From contig NC_134031.1 of assembly GCF_964204645.1 (NCBI RefSeq), positions 2,401,001-2,465,000 of the forward strand: a stretch of DNA of 64,000 bases, in the 5' to 3' direction. A model generated the notes under the pieces. That model made no database searches. It saw only the letters and a program-made list of their open reading frames with translations, and was not told the origin of the DNA. This stretch comes from Tubulanus polymorphus. Its lineage: Eukaryota; Nemertea; Palaeonemertea; Tubulaniformes; Tubulanidae. Each line of letters begins with the position of its first letter. Position 1 is the first letter of the stretch. Made by a program: the position numbers and the translations under genes. Below are positions 14,232-50,921 of the stretch, piece after piece.

Positions 14232-16820
14232 ATGATAATTGTGATGAATACGACCGTGGAGCCAGAGGAACCGTTTGGAATACCGACGTATTTCGCCATA
14301 CTCGTAATCGTATCGTGCGTGTTTTCCATTATCGGTGGTGCGGTAATAATGCTAAGCTACATGTGTTTACCGCAAATTCGAACCGCAGCCCGGCGTCTGG
14401 TCGTTTATCTCACTGTAGCCGATCTACTGACGGCTATCGGTAATCTGGTCGGAATGACGCGCTACGTCGTCTTATCGAACGAGGGACGAATCGGCTGCGG
14501 AAAAGTGGACGACCTTCGAGAAATCTGCGTCGTCCAAAGCGCGTTGACCACGTATTCCGCCATGTGTTCGCTTTTCTGGACGGTCGCCTTAGCCGTTTAT
14601 CTATACATGAATATCGCCTGCCGAGACGCGTGGAGAGCGAGAAGATCTGTATTATACTGTCATATCGTATCCTGGGGTATTCCAGGTATGCTAACAACAA
14701 TAGAACAATAAAGAAAAGAGAAAATGAAAAGGAAATGAGTTTGTGGGTGGCGATGATTAATCTATGCGACTATGTATTGTTTTGCGTTTTCTAGGTGTTA
14801 TCGTATTAACGGCAGCTATCGGCAATGTTCTCGGCGACGATCTATCAGAAACGACTGTTGGATGGTGCTGGATAAGCACTTGCTCTGGTACTAGACGCCG
14901 GCAAGTCGTTTGGATGCTCGGGACGGGCAAAGCATGGGAACCAGTGGCTGGTATACTGGCGATAGTATTCTTCGTGTTAGTGAAGTGCCATTCCCCGATG
15001 ACGGTAAGATTCTAGAGTCAGTTCGATAGATTTAGTCAAATCTACTTCATTCCTATGAGTGAAATTTCACAACTCGAAGAATAATCGATTATTTTGGCAA
15101 TTCAATGGGTTTCCTTGATTATAACAAATCAAGACACGATTCTAAAGTCGACATGGCACTATTGGAACACAATTATGCGAAGATATCTAAAATATCACAG
15201 CAATTCTACAACTCTCAGGAAAACTGCTCCATGGTGGAGTTGTGATCAAAATAAAATGTCCAAATGTCATGTTTAAGTTTTCTGTTTCGGACATGTGAAG
15301 CATTTTGGCTGTGAAGTGAAGCGTTATCTTCTTCTGGGGGCATAAGTCATATTCAAAAACTAAATTGTTTATTTTCAAATGGTTTCTGCCTCAACCGGGT
15401 AAATTTGTTTGTAGCCCGATCGTCGCTATACGATCCACTTGAATCGAGATGACGTTGGCGAAAACGCGGATGACGAGCCAGAGGATGGAGCGAACAAACA
15501 CCTGGCCATTATACCCATAGTTTTCATCGTATTAAGAATGTGGGGAACAATCCGCTTTTTTCTACACGTCACCGATGATAACCCGTTACCCCGGGCTACA
15601 GACGGCTTCCTACTCGTATTACAAGTAAGTCTCTGATCGCTAATCTCTCCCAGCTCAGACGAGATCCTTCGATCATTTCTTCATTCGATCGATGGATCAA
15701 TGACAACCGATGTTATTTCCTCTTATTTCAATTCGAATAATGGGAGACGATATATAAAAAAATCGAAAAGAAGATATCACTGGAAATTAGACTTCCAAAA
15801 TCTATATAATAATTCTTCGACCACGGCGTGAAATTGGATTACAATTCGAACCGACACGGGTCAATTGGCAGTTGATATGCTATATACGGGGCCGCCGTCA
15901 GCCTGTATCCGCTAATGGTTATTATAAAGGACTACGAGGAAATATTTTTTGAGAGAAGCCTCGACCAGGGAAGTGTGATGAGACTCATCACACTTCCCTG
16001 CCTCGACCGACTGACCATCGCCAACAGGGTTGTACGCAGAGTTTGGTTGTAGCACCGTCCGGTCACCTGGTGGACATGTCTGCCAACTGACACCTTGGAC
16101 TAGTGGTTGACTTGATTGATCGTTAAAACTCTTTTCGAAAGTCAAAATACAGCCATTCCAACGGCCATTTACTGCCAAAACTGATTTTGTCACATAACAG
16201 AGCAGGGCATTGTCAAGGTCTAATGTGTTGGCGGCCCGCGTATTACACGAGTTCACAAAAATTCCGTTAGGGGACCTTACAGCGCTGCAACCAAGCTTGC
16301 ATGATCTTAATGAAAATGCGGTTCAATGATTGGCTGACTTATCGATTTGTCGTACCCCGCGTAATTTAAAATGGCTTGATGCTGGATTTCCCATAATCGA
16401 ACAAGACTTCGGCTGGAGGCAACCAAGCATGGTAGAAGCAACGTCTTATATAATGCTTATCCTCAGATTACTTCCATTGTCTTTTTATTTTTGTAGGGTA
16501 TAGGAGATAGCGGCCAAGGATTTTGCAACTGTATTATTTTCTGTTTATCGTCGAGGAAACTGAATGAATATTTCTCAGATTGGTGTACGAATTGCTGGTG
16601 CGCGTGCAAACGATGTTGTCCTTCGATTTGCCGCGAATACAAAGACCTGGAACAGTTTCACAAGTTTATGTCGAGTAACCGCGGGTATGACCGGAGTCAG
16701 AGCTCCGACTATACGAGTCACCGATCGATGGTTGTGCCTACGTATCAGTACGGTACGATGCCGCCTATTACGGAACTTTCTTCTACTCCAGGCGATCCCT
16801 CGAGAAGACTATCGTTCTAA
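14232..16820 (+). CDS. GPR157: GPR157-like seven-transmembrane receptor
   Basis: Four coding exons join in frame: 14232-14685, 14795-15003, 15415-15624 and 16497-16820. All introns are GT-AG, with phases 1, 0 and 0. The product is 394 aa from the ATG at 14244, or 398 aa from 14232; human GPR157 is about 335 aa. Exon 1 encodes TM1 (FAILVIVSCVFSIIGG), TM2 (VVYLTVADLLTAIGNLVG), TM3 (CVVQSALTTYSAMCSLFW) and the start of TM4. Exon 2 completes TM4 and gives TM5 (AGILAIVFFVLVKC). Exon 3 gives TM6 (IIPIVFIVLRMWGTIRFF). Exons 3-4 join as LLVLQ/GIGDSGQGFCNCIIF for TM7. The TM2, TM6 (RMWGT-RF) and TM7 (G-G-S-QG--NCI-F) patterns match GPR157, an orphan receptor reported as Gq-coupled and ciliary in vertebrate neural progenitors. 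The tail of about 85 aa is Cys- then Ser-rich and longer than in mammals. Its 3' end converges on PSMC2. Confidence 0.92.
15959..16007. mobile_element. Tiny palindrome with 7-bp target duplication (copy 1)
   Basis: The 35-bp palindrome at 15966-16000 has perfect 17-bp arms, starting CAGGGAAGTGTGATGAG, around a single A. It is flanked flush by the direct repeat CCTCGAC at 15959-15965 and 16001-16007. The site lies in GPR157 intron 3. The arms match those at 62525-62566 at 16 of 17 positions. Confidence 0.8.
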
Positions 16821-17324
16821 ACACATTTAGCGAGTTATAGAGGTTTTCAATATGTTTGCCAGACGTGGAACTAGCCATACACGACCAGCAATAGAATCAG
16901 GGAATTTACTAACTTTCGAGTGGAAATTTCGCATTGTGTTAACTAGCTAATTAACTGATTGCGGCGCATGGGTGCAATACCTCTATAGCGCACGGCTAGA
17001 TCAAGCGCGCTAATGTCGCTGCGGGTCGTTGGCCATGAAGCCAATACGTTGTCCTAGTTGAACGGCCAATATGACGATCAAGCATAAACCTCTATAGATT
17101 CCAATGTGGTAGAAATCGACCCGTGCAGTAGTTGTAACGTTCAATGCTCGAGGGTTTCCCCTAGGACAGTCTGGTACAGAAACCAGGAACGACATCCCGG
17201 AAAATGTGATAAAAACTCAGCCATGAAGTTTAATTTGATGAATTTTTTTTAATCATTTTCGTTTTTACAAAAACATACACATGTACATGTACTACATCCG
17301 TCAAGAGAAATCGATATTTACTTA

Positions 17325-17330
17325 AATAAA
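17325..17330 (+). promoter_or_regulatory. Likely poly(A) signal of GPR157
   Basis: An AATAAA hexamer on the plus strand about 505 nt after the GPR157 stop, the first clear one found. Confidence 0.5.
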
Positions 17331-17381
17331 TGTACATATTATATTTACCGACATGTACTTGATTTAATCGCAGTTTGAAAC

Positions 17382-17387
17382 TTTATT
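17382..17387 (-). promoter_or_regulatory. Likely poly(A) signal of PSMC2
   Basis: AATAAA on the minus strand, 44 nt after the PSMC2 stop codon. This implies a very short 3' UTR. Confidence 0.65.
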
Positions 17388-17430
17388 TCTATATACACTA
17401 ATTTCCTCTACAAACACTCGAGGAATGCAG

Positions 17431-22962
<5,532 letters not shown>

Positions 22963-25786
22963 CTTTTCTCGCGTTGATTTCTCCTAATTTTTCGATATTT
23001 TGAGGAAATCTTCAGCACTGCTCTAAAGCGGAAGTGGAGACCGTGAGGAGTTCATACGCCGCGTCAGGCACAAATATCAATTCAATCCAATCCATACCAA
23101 CACTTAAAACAATGGAATATGAACGAATTTAGGGCTATTGAGTGCCAAGCAATAAACGTTCTTGTTATTCTGATCTTAATTGGAGAAAGGGTCTGCTTTT
23201 ACGCAAACTAATTGATTTCGAAATGGTATCAACGGAATCCGCTAGACGGCAGCTGCGTAGTTATGCATGAAAACAGGTGCGCGATGCTATATTGCATTCC
23301 TTGGTTTTAGAAAATCCACCAGATGGCTAGTTAGTAGAAGGTGACTCAGTTTAAGAGTAATCAGTTAGAGGGCAAGTCAGTAGGGCTACTATAACGTTCA
23401 AGAACCAAGGCGGTAAACATGTTTCTGGTGTTAAAAAATCCACTAGAGGGCAAGTCAGAGGCAATTCCCTGATCAAGTAGTCAGGGTGATGTAGGAAAGA
23501 ATGATTTCCGCTTGATGAAGTAGAATCTTCATTTCCCGTAAAAGAAAAAAATGTTACTGTCACCAAAAAAGAATGAAAATTGATAAAATCGTTTCCAAGA
23601 AAATTTGGTTTATTCACCAATATATTTTTATTACAATTATGCAACAATTTATAGATTTTTTGTTTCCCAAATAAAATTGATCATCATCACATCATATTAT
23701 TCAATTCATTTTCAACTACAAATCGTAATAGTACACATGATCTTTATCTACAGTTGTTGTACACTAATGTTTGTTAATTAACTAATCAATTAAAATGACA
23801 TTATCTTCATTGAATGAAATATATTTCCAGTAAATCAATCAAGTTCTGTTCAGCATAAACAGAACAGGTTTAGGCACTGCACTGCTAACTCAAAAAGATA
23901 TGAAAATATTTGCCAGTCAGTTTTTTTTTTCATTTTGAGGCCACAGCCTCCTGGTATCAGGATCATCTCTATCAAAGCATCTACTGGTTTACAAAATAAT
24001 AACCATTGATAGCCGTCTGGGTAAGATAATATAAAATCTCACACAAGGAATGAAAGAATTAAGTTTTAAAAAGTTTCCTTTGAAATTGCGGTTTATCAAA
24101 AATTTCGACTTTACACCTTAATAGTCATATACATCAGTATTCCTGAAGATGACTATTTGGACATAGTTGAAAGGTTGAATAAACTGCTACTTATTCAAGA
24201 AAACTCAATTCTTTCATACTTAGCGTGGAATTTTATATAAGGGTACGCAAAGTAACCGGAATTTTAAGATCCGCCTTCATCAATGATGTTTATCAAATGT
24301 TAAACGAAATAGACGATGATCCCATAAAATAATTACACCTACATGATCGTTAAAAGTATATCGGTAAAAGCGTACGTTAAGAAACTACAGTATGGAAAAT
24401 CAGAAAAGAATTTATCGTCACCCTAACCTAAAAATGTAATGAGAAAAGCTGATCTTTACCTCTCAGAAGTATCAAAATATACAACCACAATTTTCTCAGA
24501 TATTAACTTATTTCAACACATTTTCTTTTTAGTAGAACACATACAAAAAAAAAATACATCAGGTATTCAAACCGTAAATCGAATCGTCTTATAATATCAT
24601 CTAAATAATGAGGAAATTTTCAACACGATTATATCAATTATGCGCCAGCACATACAAGTAGCAGCACTTAAATTATCAAAACTGAAAATGCACACGTCAA
24701 GTATAGCATTTTGCCTTTTTAGTGCACGATTAATTAAAACAGCATATGCCGCATATGCGTGTATGTGCGCCTTACACCAAAATTACTACACTTTACACCT
24801 AAACGTACAAAACCCTCTTAATCCAGATCAGTTTTAAGGCAAATTTTCCAGATACGATTTCCTAAGTCTGAAATGGCATCGGAATTACCTCAAAGTCTAA
24901 TCATATGCACCAAATAATCCGGATCAAGTTGGTTTTACCGTTTCCGTCTATCCGGTGCAAGCTGTACGAAGACCGTGAGACAGGCGACTACACCGCACGA
25001 AACTACCTAACATTCCATAAACGAAAATAATTTCAGTTAAATCTCGACCGTCCGAAGAACTTCATGAGCAGGAAAGCTGCGTCGATTGGCAAAATTGCGT
25101 ATAATACAGTGTAAAACTACAGTTAGGAGGAGGATAGCTAGCTATCTACGTAGAAACATTTCGTGAATAATAAATGCGAAGAGATACTAAATGCAATGTG
25201 CACAACAACTATAACGATCTGACAAAAATAAGCTTGATAGAACCGGACGATGTAGTTATCGTTGATTTCTTTATGCATCGACGTTCAAATAACACTGGCT
25301 ATATCGTGAAAAATGCCGCGCTAAAAACGGATTGAAATCTATCTTTTCTCAAAACAACAAGGATGGCTACCAAAAGTCAATGGATGAATTTCGTTTGTCA
25401 AATGATCCAAATTTAGCGGGTTCCACTGGCAGCTATCATTATACTGTATCTATTCATTGTTAATGAAATAAAATGATTGAATAAAATATATTGTACTTTT
25501 ACGGTGAACCAGCCCCACGAAAACAACAGCAGTTTTTTCATTTTTGTCGTTTTAAATTCACGGGATAAAAACCGATTGCATAGGAACACAACGTTCACGA
25601 TGGCTGCTAGCGCAGCACTCAATGGACCGTACGTACGGTGGACGGAGGCTAGAAATTATTTTCGATGTTCATTTCTACAAATTTGTGACGTAAAATAATC
25701 GGGAGAATGCGTTTTGAATCCAGTTAAAAAATACCGCGTAATGGTGAGAACAAATACAGCGGATCTTCGGTCTAATTACAGGTTCC

Positions 25787-26086
25787 TGCAGCCTGGACAC
25801 TGCAACCCCTCAGACAATCCATACTTTTGCAATCACCATCCAAACCTTAAATGTGTTCATGATTTCACCCAAGAGATTTGAATAGAAAATGCACAACAAA
25901 CACCTGGCGTTACAGATGGATTTCATCAGTGAACTTTCAAAAACTGATCGTCCACACTTCAGTTTTGACTCTGAGATGAGATAACTAAATCTAACCAAAC
26001 AGGGAAAAACATTTTATCAGCACACTCAATTATAGAGATCGTAAAGACTTAGGTGAATGACTGAAGCTACCAGTACCAGGCTGCAG
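25787..26086. repeat. Interspersed repeat with CTGCAGCCTGG ends
   Basis: An element of about 300 bp has inverted ends CTGCAGCCTGG, and internal CTGATCGTCCACACTTC. Shared internal and right-end words recur at about 41727-41802 and 43660-44360, so it is a dispersed family. Confidence 0.55.
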
Positions 26087-26838
26087 ATCGATAACCCGCA
26101 TAATAGATTCATGAACAAAGATGCAAAGCTAAGCAAGTTTGCACGAAAAATACATCATCTAAAGCACGAAATATCAGTGGAAAAAGCACAGGAATTCATC
26201 GTTATAAACGTGTCTGACATAAATTACTACTAAACCAGTATAACACGAGTATAGATATAATCTTTAACTAAACATATAGTTTGAAAATAAATGAAAATAT
26301 GAATAATCATAATAATAATAATAATCGCTATTTAATATATCGAACTAAATATTAAGATACACAAGTACTACAGGATCAACATACGTATTTAATGCGTACA
26401 TATATAGATATACATATATACACACATATACATTGAGTGTTAGAAAGAAAGTTGATTACAAAATAAATCATAGTTTTCCATGTCCAGCGCGACGTCAAGG
26501 GTTACCGGCCATTTTAAGTGCACATTTACCCAGTGTGCAAAGTAATGTTACCTGTAATATTAATCTATTGACGTTCTATCATTGCGATCGTGGAAATTCG
26601 AACAATCCCTAACATCTGTTGTTCAAAATCTTGAGAGAAAATCGCTAGCCAAATTACGGCGAAAACGACCCAACATCTGACATAATAATATCAAAGCAAA
26701 AAAACAATAATATTATAAACATTCTTCTAGAATCTAGCTATGGTTAAGACTTGTTTCTTGGACCAGCCATCGGTTGGCCGTACGTCGGCCGACAACATTA
26801 TCAAAAGGGTTTCCAGAAACCGAATATAGGATATATAA

Positions 26839-26864
26839 TGATAATAATAATAATAATAATAATA
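26839..26864. repeat. (ATA)n microsatellite
   Basis: About eight ATA/TAA units, followed by interrupted repeats to about 26890. Confidence 0.85.
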
Positions 26865-27368
26865 TAACAATAACATAATAATAATCAGTATTTACTGTGA
26901 CAGAAAGGTGAATGGATGATGAAAATATACTTATATCGTCAAAAAAGCTGAAACACCTTAATTCTACATACTACATGCACATAATATCCGTAAGATCGAT
27001 GTACTATCATCAATAGACATCAAAATTGAACTGGTCCCACAATTATTAGTAGCATACAATTCGGTATTTATGCGAACCGATTTTATCGGACTGAAATGAC
27101 CCGACAAGAAGCCAGTTTCAACATAGGTCGCGACCACCTGGAGATGATCTGACCCATGCCAGACCAGAGTCAAATTTTTCAGCACCAGTGCGAATGGCTG
27201 GCTTGGGCCGTATCTCGCACAGGCTTAATTTGGTCTCGGTCAAAAACACTTGGGTGATCACGGCAATAGGCTTGTATTCTTACATAGTATAACTATCTAT
27301 AACCAGGGTAGTTTCCTCGCTCAAATCAATTGCTGAAAATTATGACATCAATACACACGATACAACAA

Positions 27369-27404
27369 TGATAATAATAATCATAATCATAATCATAATA
27401 ATAC
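27369..27404. repeat. (ATA/ATC) microsatellite
   Basis: Mixed ATAATC and ATA trinucleotide tract. Confidence 0.8.
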
Positions 27405-29162
27405 TATCAATATGTAGAAGTAAACCAGACTTTCGCAATAGAAGAGTCGCAAAAATAAAAAATGCCCAGCACATAATGTAATAATCAACTCTATGCTATT
27501 ATCATTCATTGTGTAACAATAGGTTTGTGCATCCTGCGCACAGAGAACTAATTAACTAATTAAATTCATTTCATTGAGCTACGGCTGCTATTGGACGTTT
27601 CATTATTATGCTCGTTTTTATTTTTTTCGATTACCGGTACTTCCTTTGAGAAAAGCGAATCGGGATTTTAAAAAAGAAGCCCTCCGACCTCGTATCACGT
27701 TTACAGATTATGCGTCAAGGGAATAGAAGGGGCACACCAGGAGCCAATCGAGGGCACGCCAGGGCCCGATTTAAGACCAACGCTTAATTACAACCATTAA
27801 TTTAAATCTAACAACCATGGAACCAAGTCCAGATTTAGTTTTAAGTTTAGTTAATCTGAATTAACCCCCCGGTTCTACAGGTATTCAATAAACTATATCC
27901 AGCTTAATCGAACCCTGCCTATATATACCTGCACATATAGACATACCTTCATACCAAGTTGATAGATTCACGAACTGCGCATAAAATCATCATTATATAT
28001 AAAATGTAAAAATTAGAAAGAAGTTAAATAAATTTCTGAATGATCGAAGAAGCAACAGTCACAGACTGGTTTATATCGATATCAAATCTTAATTCATGCT
28101 CAATAAGGTAACGACTAAAATCATATGCAGACCAGATTACCCAACATATCTCTATATCTACATAGTAGTTTAATAGAAAATAGAAGTTTAATTGAAAATG
28201 AACTAGATATAATTCTGATTTTGGGAGTATTTTTTGGAAACTACTCACAGATAGTAGTCGCCGAGTTACATCTATCTATGCATTCTTATTCAACGTGTTT
28301 AGACTGCTACATTATAACTATTCTAAAATCTAGACTCCGTAAAGTAGACTCCGCGGTTTTTTCAGTTGGTTCACTTGTTGGGACTGGAAAAATGTCATCT
28401 GGAAGTCGATGGAATAGCGATAAGAGTTCGGACTCAAGTCACTGGGAAAAGGATAACGTCAACCAATAGATAAAAGTGAGGAGTCTACCGAAGTGCTGAG
28501 GAATTTGTGCCAAAAACCTCAGCGTATCGAAACTGATTGCTAAAATGTTCAAGCAATGGTCTAGAGACTATGGACGTATGTGCCGAAAGGTGACGCAACT
28601 AGTAGCAGTCTTCTAACTAAGCCTAGTAGGATACTGACTTCCCGAATAAACTCAAGTTTTGAGGTTAAAATGTTCACGAGCGGAGCAAACGCAGGATAAG
28701 TCATTCAAGCTATCTGCCAAGGTTGAAGTCGTCATTCGGATTGAAAAAGTTATGAAGATCGTTCGACCCTTAAGAGAAATTACCTTTAGCGCAGTAACGA
28801 AGGAATATGCGCTAAACTCGTATATCATTATTGCCGTCGTGTCAAAAACATCATTTTGCGGATTTAACAATTTGAAACATTTTCATTTTAACGACATTTT
28901 ACGACGAAACCGATAATAACATCATATTACATTCAGGTGTTTTTTTTTTCGAAAAATATAAATCACGTAGAATCGATGTTGAAAGTGCGAGTGACTCCTA
29001 TCCATCAATATATTGCGTGTGCAACTATAACAATTTGTCTACTGTTTAGATTCGAAAAATAAAATACCGTACAATGAGAGTACGAATCGTCATTTGTTGC
29101 GTCATATCGATATTTGCGTGATCGATTACGTGGAACTTTCAGTAAATATAAAACAAAACCAG

Positions 29163-29387
29163 CAGGGGCGGATCTAGGGGTTGGTTCGCGGACTGCCTTC
29201 CCAACGAGTTTGCCCTATCTGTGAAACAATGATCGTTGAAACCTGCGCCAGATTCGACACTCATCCTCTCGGAAATTGCATCTTTCCAGACGCTTATCTT
29301 CAAAACATTCTTTAGGCACTTCATTCCGAGGAAAGCCCTTACTTTTCTGTTAGACGCCGCCTTCCGATATTCCTAGATTTGCCCCTG
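29163..29387. mobile_element. hAT-like MITE, CAGGGGCGGATC type
   Basis: A 225-bp element has terminal inverted repeats CAGGGGCGGATCTAGG and CAGGGGCAAATCTAGG (14 of 16). The CAGGGGCGGATC end is typical of hAT non-autonomous elements in many animals. A clean 8-bp duplication is not visible. Confidence 0.65.
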
Positions 29388-29985
29388 CCCAGAGGCCATT
29401 CGTGAAATTTGTACGCAAAATTTTGTCGATTTCAAAATACTTGGGACGTGGGTTTTATCTCACCTAATAGACGCGTATACATACTTTGTGAATGGCCCCG
29501 CAATGTGAACTAACATAACATGTACATATATCATCTGTAAGTGTAAGTAAATTGTATCAGCAGTGACCAAAGTGCAAACATGTCATAGTAACGTATCATA
29601 GCTTACTGCGAATAAAAAACATCCCAACCGTTCAAGTTTTCAATTCTCTGTACGGAAAAAACAAGCACGTAACCTGGACGGATGTATATGAAATATCAAT
29701 CCCGCGATTAGTTCGCTCGATCTTGCAGTATGTTTAATTGTTTACTGAAACTCGATGAGACGACACTCTCCCGAGACTGCGTTGCCGTCGTTGAATATAG
29801 AGATCGAAACGCTCAGCGATAAGATTCTAGAGTGCCGCGCGACTAAATGTCACTATCGCGATGATCAGCAGAGTTTAGAAGCGCGCCGAGCGGGAACTAT
29901 TGAAATGAAGGCAGCGGTAATGCTTCAATGAGAAACAATTCAAGTATCGAGTCATGGACGATGCATTCAGTTCATAAAAGAACAA

Positions 29986-30150
29986 GTACGTTCAACACTT
30001 ACATGTACATTCAACATGTCACATGTGCATTCAACATGTCACATGTACATTCAACACGTCAAATGCACATTCAACACGTCAAATGCACATTCAACATGTC
30101 AAATGTACATTTAACATGTCACATTTACGTTCAACACATCACATGCACAT
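29986..30150. repeat. 20-bp minisatellite, 8 units
   Basis: Eight tandem copies of a 20-bp unit such as TTCAACATGTCACATGTACA keep exact 20-bp periodicity with point differences. The 77-codon plus-strand frame across it is an artefact of the repeat. Confidence 0.95.
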
Positions 30151-31179
30151 GTTATAAATGATACATGTAATATACATAACATAGTCGACTATATACAATA
30201 ATATTTTACACAGTAATTGCGCCTATATTAGTTTCATATAACATGATGATGATACACTACAATTTTACAGTATTTTACACACCACAGAGAAAAAATAAAA
30301 TCATTCCCGTACGGAGAGCGCGGACCCTGTAGACCTTACATGTACAGTATGTACGCGGTATAAACTCTGTTATAGATAAATCATATATCATATCGTATAT
30401 CATATCATAGCTATCTCTCGGCTACAAAATGAAGTATTGAATTCTGAAATTTCTTTTTGAATTCTTTCATTTGCGAATGTCTACTTGAGCTAACCGACGC
30501 CATTTCTTCAAGTCACGCGGAACCAATTCCTTCTATGAATCAAATTTTCATAAAAATATTGCCTGTTAACAGTCTATACGCCTCGTCACAAAGGGGTCCA
30601 GCGAGTGCGATCCTCGTACAAAACCAAATCTCAGAAGGAATGACAACTAATGTTTCATCATCAAACGACGGATATCTCGATGTCTGAGCGCAGCGCGAAC
30701 AGTAGACACATCATACATCTTGATACAAGACACACACTCACGCACACGACTCTTAAGACAGCAGCACCGAAAAACAAAGCAGTGTAACTTCAACCTCAAC
30801 CGGACGGTAAAGGCTGGCTACACCTCTAAACACCTCTCATAGTTATCTCCTTCAACAGCCGCGCGTCCCGAGATAAACCGCTAGAACATTCAATACACGT
30901 TCCGCTCATTGCCGTTCATTCCACAAAGTATTGAGTTCATATACAGCACAAACATTCCACATGTTTCAGTTTAAGTTTTTAGTGCGCGTGACAACGTGGT
31001 GCGCTTCACTGAGTGTGAGAGCCATCTGGTGACTGTTATTCACTGTTGTGAGAGCCATCTGGTGACCGTTTTTAAGCGAACATCGATCAATACATAAACG
31101 TTTTATGATATATTTATATTTCGTTCTTTTCTCATCGTGCGTAGTTTTGTTTCACGCGGTGCGGCTCACGCCCGCTCGT

Positions 31180-49130
<17,951 letters not shown>

Positions 49131-50921
49131 TTTGATTTTTTCCACACTTCAGGGGAGCGTCTCAAAATGGAATAATCTATCTATCGTATCGCGTCCGCAG
49201 GCAGCCGGTTTGGCCTAGATAAGTCTATTCAAGACTTAGATAGTGACCTAATCGTTCTCTTTCATAATCGGATTGGCGTATTACCAATTATTAGTGATTT
49301 GTGAAATTCCAATCATGAAACCGAAAAAAGTGGCTGGAACAACGTTAAAACGTTAGTTGACTAAGAAATGAATTAAAACAAAGTCTAGATATTCATCGGC
49401 ACAATCATATGCATTATTTTAATGTCCACAATTGCCAATAGTTCTTTTATGTGATGAATTTGGGTCTGAATTTGAGATCAGAACATGGACATGCCAAATA
49501 GTCACTATAATGAACTATTAGAACGCTGAGATGCTCCCTTTAGTATATTACTACGCGTTAGATCGTTACTTCTAAATCGCGATTTTTCTCGCACGTAATG
49601 AAATGGCCCCGCATTGTTTAAATGTTGTCACTTTAATTTTTCAAGTCAGTCGGATCTGTTTGATTTTCGTTGGTAAAGATTCATGATTTGGCATGAAACC
49701 GAAGTGCGCGCGTCCATTGCTAGGCAACGCAATTATAATAATGTAAACATACAATATACGCGCGAATTACGAAATGAATTGAGTTCGAATCCCAGAAAGT
49801 CAATAGTTTGCATTCGAATAAAATTACTCTGCTTCTAGAATCAATAAGTGAACTAAAAAGGGAGAAGAATTGCGATATTTTCAATAGACGAAATCCATAA
49901 ATTTCAGCAATTCACAAAAACTAATGAATAATCAAAAATGTTTGTTTTATTATTCAAATAAAAGAAAAACGTACCTACAAATAATTACTATGAATTAACT
50001 ATCATTAAGTTTTTTCGTAACCATATGTGTAACATACCTTATTCATAGTGCATTTCAACGGAAAATATAAAAATACTCAAAAATAACAATTGATGCCAAC
50101 AATCACAGTAAAGATGAACAATAGAAATCTGCCTATATACATAAGCTAACAAAATGACAGTGAATACCATGGTATATATATATCGGTGCCCATATTATCA
50201 TTATATTATCTAAGCTATTAATCAAAGCCGCAAAAAAATTGGTAAAACATGTCAGTTAAAGGTGCCAAGCAAAGACTAGAAAATGTTCAAGTTTCGAAAT
50301 TTAATAAAAGAAAGAAGTTTTTCATCATGTCTCAGCAACCGTAGCCTAAGACGACTAGAACATACAAATTTGGTTATCGAATTCAATAACGAAATTTTCT
50401 AAAGAATCAAAACATTGAGAACAGATCAAAAAGTCAGCACAATTCTAAATAATCAATTTAGGAAAATATAAGCTTACAATATGAGTGTGAAAAAAAATCC
50501 TATTTCGTTTTTTTGTCTTAGACTTTAAAGCTACAAAGCTAACTGGATTACAAAACATGTACATAATTTCACAGCATTACATATAGAGAAGTGACCGATT
50601 TTTGAACACTTTTCCACAACCTTTATGAAAAACTCCATAATACTTATTTTCGGCAGTGAATTCTGCATACGACGGATAAACTGGCGAAGATAATGAACGA
50701 TCTTACTATTGATTATATCAAAAGTTTATTTTTCTCGCTGTTAGTGTTTCTCTGAATATCGGATTTAGATAAATCTCAAAACTGTCGGATAGATAAACTT
50801 TTTTATCATCAATTGTGAGATTCTCGTTGATTTCTGCATATATCGATATACAATGAATGGAAGCACCAGTAATGAGCATCAAATGCATGTAAAATGCAAA
50901 GATATAATGCCCCCGATATTA
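49131..50921. other. Intergenic stretch between SWT1 and FoxJ2/3
   Basis: About 1.8 kb of AT-rich sequence has no supported gene. It must contain the SWT1 3' UTR on its right side and probably the FoxJ2/3 5' UTR and promoter on its left. Confidence 0.6.
50725..50730 (-). promoter_or_regulatory. Likely poly(A) signal of SWT1
   Basis: AATAAA on the minus strand about 195 nt after the SWT1 stop codon. Confidence 0.55.

Larger units (their letters stand above)
16821..17430. other. Convergent 3' UTR region of GPR157 and PSMC2
   Basis: This 610-bp gap separates two stop codons facing each other. I see no ORF of note. It contains poly(A) signals for both strands near 17325-17387. Confidence 0.7.
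22963..31179. other. Intergenic stretch between PSMC2 and FoxJ2/3
   Basis: No coding exons are supported here. The first few hundred bases should contain the PSMC2 5' UTR and promoter. The right part probably contains the FoxJ2/3 3' UTR, including a duplicated block at about 31015-31075 (TGTGAGAGCCATCTGGTGAC twice, about 34 bp apart). ATA/ATC-rich microsatellites lie at 26839-26864 and 27369-27404, and interspersed repeats are listed separately. Confidence 0.6.

Noticed and set aside
15912-16256. 114-codon minus-strand frame in a GPR157 intron
   Set aside because: It crosses a tiny inserted palindrome and has no recognisable features; treated as chance.
24148-24200. Active hammerhead ribozyme
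   Set aside because: The core words are present but no closing stem III with a cleavage triplet can be drawn. It is kept only as a family-resemblance finding.
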